Shown here piece after piece: positions 6,375 through 9,721 of a stretch of 9,721 bases of DNA. A model generated the notes under the pieces. The model searched no databases. It saw nothing but the letters and a program-made list of their open reading frames with translations, and had not been told where the DNA came from. The stretch comes from Coriobacteriia bacterium (lineage in GTDB: Bacteria; Actinomycetota; Coriobacteriia; Coriobacteriales; QAMH01). Position numbers and translations under genes: made by a program. The stretch is taken from assembly GCA_900758075.1 (NCBI GenBank), contig CAAEQF010000061.1:1-9721 (forward strand), in the 5' to 3' direction. Each line of letters opens with the position of its first letter. The stretch's first letter is position 1.

Positions 6375-6524
6375 GATGCGGCGCACGCCGTTCTCGAATC
6401 GCTCGGCAAGCGCGCGGTCGTGCGCTCCGATCGCGTTCACCCTGCGCGACTCGATGAACTCGAGTCCCGCGGAGAGGCCAGCGAGGAATACCCCGACTTG
6501 GACGTGACGACGCGCGGGAAGATC
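6375..6524 (-). pseudogene. Inverted fragment of a class-V aminotransferase / cysteine desulfurase
   Basis: On the minus strand, 6482 down to 6375 reads AGLSAGLEFIES, then RRVNAIG, then AHDRALAERFENGVRRI. This matches the stretch in NifS/SufS-type cysteine desulfurases and their 'EF2568-like' relatives where 'GL.AGleFi...gv..I.aHe.aLaerf..Gl..I' follows the GTPN loop. Upstream (to about 6524) the frame reads DLPARRHVQVGVF, a possibly degenerate form of the preceding 'LPdr.E.GT.N' segment. There is no PLP lysine, no start and no continuation, so it is only a fragment of about 40-50 codons. EF2568-like genes are commonly neighbours of selD, usually on the same strand; here the fragment is inverted against the selD fragment. 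Recognition is by eye, without alignment. Confidence 0.5.
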
Positions 6525-6641
6525 TCGCTGAGTATGGTCGAGGGCAAGTAACGCATCGGGTGCTGGACGCCTGGTGCCCAATCGCGTGAAGTCGCTGCAG
6601 GCGCGCAGAGCTCTCTTCGTGCCTCGCAGTGCCCACATCGA

Positions 6642-6658
6642 GGCGATGGGTATAATCG
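6642..6658 (+). repeat. 17-base direct repeat, copy 2, with -10 box of the DMT transporter gene
   Basis: Identical to 6092-6108. TATAAT at 6651-6656 ends seven bases before the ATG at 6664, so transcription would start at or within a base or two of the start codon. No convincing -35 is visible. Confidence 0.65.
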
Positions 6659-6663
6659 AGGAC

Positions 6664-7569
6664 ATGAAGACGCAATCAAAGACACTGCCTTTGCGGGCGT
6701 ACCGTGCGCTGCTCGTGCTTGCCGCCGCCATTTGGGGTTTGGGGTTCTCCATTGGCAAGGGGGCCATCGCCCTCGTCGGGGCAACGTGGTTCACGGCGTT
6801 TCGCTTCCTCGGCGCCACGGTTGTGCTCGCTGTCATACTCTGGCCGCATATGCGCGATCATTTCGACCGTAAGCTTGTGAAGGCGGGCTGCATCATGGGG
6901 CTCGTGTCGTTTCTCGGGTTTTGGTCGCAGTTCATAGGGCTCGAGTGGACGACGCCTTCCAAGAACGCGTTCTTGAGCGCGTGTTATTGCATTACCGTCC
7001 CGTTTATCTGGTGGGTCGTTTCGCGCAGGCGCCCCAACGGCCGCGTTATCGGCGCGGCGCTCGTCTGCGCGGTCGGCATTGGGCTCGTGTCGCTCAATGA
7101 GAGCCTGTCCATCGGGCTGGGCGACGGCGTGAGCATCCTGTCGGCGTTTCTGTATGGCGGCGAAATCGTTGTGATCGGGCTGACGATGAAGGACAACGAC
7201 GTCCTCACCGTGACGGTGGTCCAGCAGCTCGTCGCGGGAATCCTCGCCCTCGTGGTCGCGATGGTGGCGCAGCCTTGGCCGCGTGCCGAGGTGCTTGCCT
7301 CGCCCGAGTTCCTCGGACCCATCGCCTACGTGGTCTTGGGCTCTGCCGCGTTCGGAGCCCTCGCGCAAAACGTCGCCCAAAAGCACATCATGCCGGCGGA
7401 AGCGGGTCTGCTCTGCTCGCTCGAGAGCGTGTTCTGCGCCGCATTCGGCGCGCTGCTGTTCGGCGAGGCCATGACTCCCAAGATGCTTGTCGGCTTCGCG
7501 CTCATCTTCGGGGCGATTGTGGTCGTACAGCTCCATCCCAACGACCCCGCCTCCTCTCGCAAGGGGTAG
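6664..7569 (+). CDS. EamA-type DMT family transporter
   Basis: 301 residues, typical of ten-helix drug/metabolite transporters of the inner membrane. The two EamA halves are visible. The first begins LLVLAAAIWGLGFSIGKGA (16-34), with FTAFRFLGA (43-51) and GLEWTTPSKNAFLSACYCIT (92-111). The second has ILSAFLYGGEIVVIGL (158-173) and ends with AGLLCSLESVFCAAFGALLF then GEAMTPKMLVGFALIFGAIV (247-286), the family's C-terminal signature. Substrates range from amino acids to metabolites and drugs and cannot be predicted. ATG 6664 is preferred over upstream starts at 6574 or 6646, because those precede or overlap the TATAAT box; GAGG at 6658-6661 is too close to serve as a normal ribosome site, so leaderless translation is likely. 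It is convergent with the helicase gene, with no T-tract terminator of its own on the plus strand. Confidence 0.85.
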   Translation: MKTQSKTLPLRAYRALLVLAAAIWGLGFSIGKGAIALVGATWFTAFRFLGATVVLAVILWPHMRDHFDRKLVKAGCIMGLVSFLGFWSQFIGLEWTTPSKNAFLSACYCITVPFIWWVVSRRRPNGRVIGAALVCAVGIGLVSLNESLSIGLGDGVSILSAFLYGGEIVVIGLTMKDNDVLTVTVVQQLVAGILALVVAMVAQPWPRAEVLASPEFLGPIAYVVLGSAAFGALAQNVAQKHIMPAEAGLLCSLESVFCAAFGALLFGEAMTPKMLVGFALIFGAIVVVQLHPNDPASSRKG

Positions 7570-7642
7570 TTTTCGCGGGGCGTCTGCCGGTTGGTATGCG
7601 GATCGGCCGGTCGAGGTTGCCGGTGGTGGTGTCCGAAGGCGC

Positions 7643-7682
7643 AAAAAAGCCCGCATGCGAGTCAAGAACTCGCATGCGGGCT
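7643..7682 (-). terminator. Strong intrinsic terminator of the DEAD-box helicase gene
   Basis: A perfect 15-bp stem, AGCCCGCATGCGAGT (7648-7662) with its complement (7668-7682) and a five-base loop. On the minus strand it is followed by TTTTTT (plus-strand A-run 7643-7648), 42 bases after the helicase stop codon. In the plus direction there is no T-run, so it would terminate DMT transcripts poorly. The rest of 7570-7724 shows nothing else. Confidence 0.92.
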
Positions 7683-7724
7683 GCGTGTCGTTGGCGGGCG
7701 CCGGACGTTTTCCGATGGCGCACG

Positions 7725-9197
7725 CTATGCGTGGGCGCGTGCGCGTCCCTTGTTAAAGCTGCGCTTGCGGCTGTTGGGGCGGCTGCTGGCATGCCCGTTG
7801 TAACGACCGTTGGGGCGGCTGCCCGGACGGCTGTTGGAACGGCCATTCGGGCGACTGTCGCCGTAGCCGTTGCCGTTGCTGCGGTTCTGGGGACGTCCGC
7901 CCTTGCCAAAGCCGTTGCCCTTGCCATTGCCGCCGTGCGCGTAGCGGCGGGCGCCGTTTTTGCCATGCGGCTTGAACGAGCGGCTCTTGCGCTTGCCCTC
8001 GTGCTTGCCCTCGGCGTTAGGAGCGGTCTGCTCCTTCTTCTTTTTCTTGGGCTCCAGGATGGACGGGTCGATCTCGAACGACTCGAGGGGCATGATCGGC
8101 AGCTTCTTGTCGATGAGCTTTTGGATCGCATTGAGCTCGTTGCGCGACTCGCGCGTGGAGAACGATACCGCAAACCCGTCGTGACCGGCGCGCCCAGTGC
8201 GGCCGATGCGGTGGACGTAGTCCTCTGCGGCGTCGGGGAGGTCGTAGTTCACGACGTAGTCGACGTTGGGGACGTCGATGCCGCGTGCGAGCACGTCGGT
8301 GGCGACGAGGATGTTCGTGGCCCCCTTCGAGAAGCGCTTGAGGATGCGGCGGCGCAGGTTCTGGTTCTTGTCGGAGTGGATGGACTCGGCGACGAAGTTG
8401 GCGTCCTGCAGCAGCTTGGCGCACTCGTCGGCACGGCGTTTCGTGCGCGCGAAGACGATGACGCGCTCGGCGCCCATCTCGTTGAGCGTCGCCTGCAGCA
8501 GCTCGGGCTTCTTCTTGTTGTCGATGGGCAGCACGTACTGGTTGACGGTCGCGGCGGTCTCGCCGTGGTGCGCGATCTCGATCATGACCGGGTCGTTGAG
8601 GACCTTGTTGACTTTGCTCATGACGCTGTGGTCGAAGGTCGCGGAGAACAGCGCGGTCTGACGCTGCTCGGGAACTTCCTCGAGGATGCTCTCGATGTCG
8701 GGCCAAAAGCCCATGTCGAGCATGCGGTCGGCTTCGTCGAGCACGAGCACCTCGATGCTGGACAGGTCGACGACGCCGCGCTCGCGCAGGTCGTTCAGGC
8801 GGCCGGGCGTGGCGATGAGGATGTCGATGCCGCGGCGCAGCTGCTTGATCTGGGGACCGTACTTGGTGCCGCCGGTCACGGTGAGCATGAAGTGCTTGGT
8901 CTGGCGGGAGATGGGCAGGCAGGCGCGGCCGATCTGCTCTGCGAGCTCGCGCGTCGGGCTCACGACGAGCATACGCGGGCCTTCGCCCTTCTCGTAGTGG
9001 CCGAGTTTGCTCAGCGTGGGCAGGAGAAACGCGGCGGTCTTGCCAGTGCCCGTCGCCGCAGCGGCGCAGACGTCATGGCCTGCGAGGAGCTCCGGGATAG
9101 CCTGCTGCTGGACAGGCGTGGGGGACGTGAACCCCATCTTCTCGACTGCCTTGAGCACAGGCGTGGACAGACCGAGTTCGGCGAAAGAAATCGTCAT
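7725..9197 (-). CDS. DEAD-box ATP-dependent RNA helicase, RhlE-like, with basic N/G/R/S-rich tail
   Basis: 490 residues from ATG 9197-9195, with AAGAGG (plus-strand 9207-9212) nine bases upstream. A longer frame to 9383 lacks family-like sequence. All motifs of an active RNA helicase are present: Q motif GFTSPTPVQQQAIP (22-35), Walker A ATGTGKT (48-54), PTRELAEQ (81-88), TPGRL (130-134), DEAD (154-157), SAT (185-187), VIVFARTKRRAD (246-257), ATDVLARGIDVP (299-310) and HRIGRTGRAG (329-338). It unwinds short RNA duplexes with ATP, acting in ribosome assembly, RNA decay or cold adaptation. After a KKKKK run (384-388) comes a ~100-residue disordered tail with RPNGR/SRPNSR-like repeats, probably for RNA binding. 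RhlE is the closest type by motif style; CshA or DeaD are alternatives. It ends in a strong terminator. Confidence 0.92.
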   Translation of the reverse strand: MTISFAELGLSTPVLKAVEKMGFTSPTPVQQQAIPELLAGHDVCAAAATGTGKTAAFLLPTLSKLGHYEKGEGPRMLVVSPTRELAEQIGRACLPISRQTKHFMLTVTGGTKYGPQIKQLRRGIDILIATPGRLNDLRERGVVDLSSIEVLVLDEADRMLDMGFWPDIESILEEVPEQRQTALFSATFDHSVMSKVNKVLNDPVMIEIAHHGETAATVNQYVLPIDNKKKPELLQATLNEMGAERVIVFARTKRRADECAKLLQDANFVAESIHSDKNQNLRRRILKRFSKGATNILVATDVLARGIDVPNVDYVVNYDLPDAAEDYVHRIGRTGRAGHDGFAVSFSTRESRNELNAIQKLIDKKLPIMPLESFEIDPSILEPKKKKKEQTAPNAEGKHEGKRKSRSFKPHGKNGARRYAHGGNGKGNGFGKGGRPQNRSNGNGYGDSRPNGRSNSRPGSRPNGRYNGHASSRPNSRKRSFNKGRARAHA

Positions 9198-9360
9198 GTG
9201 TAAAAACCTCTTCAGTTGTATGTGCGTGTTCGCACGTTGTTGAGTTTCCCCGCGCAAAAGACGCGCGGTCGCACCTGCATCCGGCAGCGTGCATTTTGCT
9301 CGACCCGAGTCGCTTCCTTGAATCGAGCTTGCGGCTCGCAGCGCATGAGCGCCGTCAACG
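9198..9360 (-). promoter_or_regulatory. Structured leader region of the helicase gene
   Basis: Upstream of the helicase ribosome site are three inverted repeats: GTGCG-TGTT-CGCAC (9222-9235), CCGCGC-AAAAGAC-GCGCGG (9250-9268) and CGAGC-TTGCG-GCTCG (9324-9338). No convincing promoter is visible; TTGACG on the minus strand near 9355-9360 has no matching -10. Long structured leaders are known for cold-induced DEAD-box helicase mRNAs, so regulation here is plausible but inferred. Confidence 0.35.
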
Positions 9361-9721
9361 TGTGGTGTTCGCCGATTCTGCATATGGCTTGCGGCGAATC
9401 CAGTAAGGTGATGAACCTAAGAAAGAATTTCGCGAAGAACGCACGCTAGTATGAAGCAAACGCCGGCAAAATGAAAGCCCCGATTCCGATTCACGGATTC
9501 TCCACCGTATGGAGCTGGGTTCTGAGCGCGGCACTGCATGCGATGTCAGGCGGCGATGCGAAGCTGCTGGGAAGTTCCAGTTGTTCGCTGCGGAAATCAA
9601 TATCGCGATAGAACGCTGCGCGCGCAGCAACTACAGTATGATGAGGACCGCATACGCGGGTCTCGAGGGACTACGCGCATCCGGTCAGGCTACGAAGAAG
9701 GCACGCGAGGCAAGTTGGCTA
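9361..9721. other. Right-end region without an identifiable gene
   Basis: About 360 bases with mixed composition, partly AT-richer (9400-9480). On the plus strand two overlapping frames stay open to the window edge. One runs from ATG 9509 (71 codons, ending with YAGLEGLRASGQATKK then AREASWL); the other is open from about 9522 and ends LRAQQLQYDEDR and onwards. Neither start has a ribosome site, neither product is recognised, and they cannot both be real. A third short frame (9471 to about 9611, 46 residues) is also unsupported. Two perfect palindromes lie side by side: TATCGCGATA (9601-9610) and GCTGCGCGCGCAGC (9615-9628). A short direct repetition of GATTC occurs around 9482-9500. Confidence 0.3.

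Larger units (their letters stand above)
6189..6551 (+). pseudogene. selD: Truncated selenophosphate synthetase (selD) with in-frame selenocysteine TGA
   Basis: From ATG 6189 the frame reads PIDENGRVHLTRMAEKGG, then TGA (6258-6260), then AAKWSPGDLQEIM and ending DPELLLRFDTSDDAAV. This matches the N-terminus of SelD, which makes selenophosphate from selenide and ATP. The TGA falls at the catalytic Cys/Sec position (E. coli Cys17), and the essential Lys three residues later (E. coli Lys20) is kept as residue 27. SelD proteins with selenocysteine here are well known. The TGA is followed by a SECIS-like hairpin. Homology stops after residue 60 (about 6368): the expected TDFFTP region and the remaining ~280 residues are missing, and the frame runs on through 60 unrelated codons to TAA at 6549-6551. 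That tail overlaps an antisense desulfurase remnant. The gene also lacks a properly spaced ribosome site. A remnant is most likely; a 120-residue selenoprotein is the alternative. Confidence 0.75.

Noticed and set aside
6480..6551. Tail of the selD-frame ORF ends with RGKISLSM, like the last strand of an S1 RNA-binding domain
   Set aside because: Only a few residues match and no S1 core precedes them. The opposite strand of the neighbouring stretch gives a longer match to cysteine desulfurases.
7275..9203. A 642-codon open frame on the plus strand opposite the helicase
   Set aside because: It is antisense to a helicase with every DEAD-box motif intact, its product is low-complexity Val/Ala/Leu/Asp-rich sequence of no family, and long antisense frames are expected in GC-rich genes.
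1..9721. CRISPR array, insertion sequence, tRNA or rRNA gene
   Set aside because: No regularly spaced repeats, transposase motifs, terminal inverted repeats or RNA-gene folds were found on either strand.

Overview
The window is GC-rich bacterial DNA, densely coding, with short intergenic gaps and AGGAGG-type ribosome binding sites. The gene content (a molybdenum/selenium maturation theme with FdhD and a selenocysteine-type SelD remnant, a FIST protein, a NimA-like flavoprotein, a 7TM-GGDEF protein) and the sequence style suggest an anaerobic actinobacterium of the Coriobacteriia/Eggerthellaceae type. That assignment is inference from protein style; no marker gene proves it.

Layout. Minus strand, 2976 down to 1: an RlmI-type 23S rRNA methyltransferase, a FIST-domain protein, and the first 58 codons of an aldehyde dehydrogenase that runs off the left edge. 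Plus strand, 3168 to 4944: a pyridoxamine-phosphate-oxidase-like (NimA-like) flavoprotein, divergent from rlmI, then a diguanylate cyclase with about seven membrane segments. Minus strand, 5913 to 5020: fdhD, convergent with the cyclase. Next comes a roughly 750-base stretch (5914-6663) without an intact gene. Plus strand, 6664 to 7569: an EamA-type DMT transporter. Minus strand, 9197 to 7725: a DEAD-box RNA helicase with an Asn/Gly/Arg/Ser-rich tail, closed by a strong intrinsic terminator at 7643-7682. The right end (about 9198-9721) holds the helicase leader and a stretch with no gene I can identify.

The most notable region is 6090-6663. It holds the first 60 codons of a selenophosphate synthetase (selD) gene, read through an in-frame TGA at 6258-6260 at the catalytic selenocysteine position. 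A SECIS-like hairpin follows directly at 6270-6289. SelD homology stops abruptly at about 6368. From about 6375 onward the opposite strand reads as a piece of a class-V aminotransferase/cysteine desulfurase, a family often encoded next to selD. I read this as the rearranged remains of a selenium operon, next to fdhD. The remnant is bracketed by two copies of a 17-base sequence carrying identical TATAAT boxes; the second copy sits so close to the DMT transporter start that its mRNA is probably leaderless.

Functional links are limited. FdhD, SelD and the cysteine desulfurase all belong to maturation of molybdenum/selenium oxidoreductases. The remaining genes look like independent housekeeping or signalling units.
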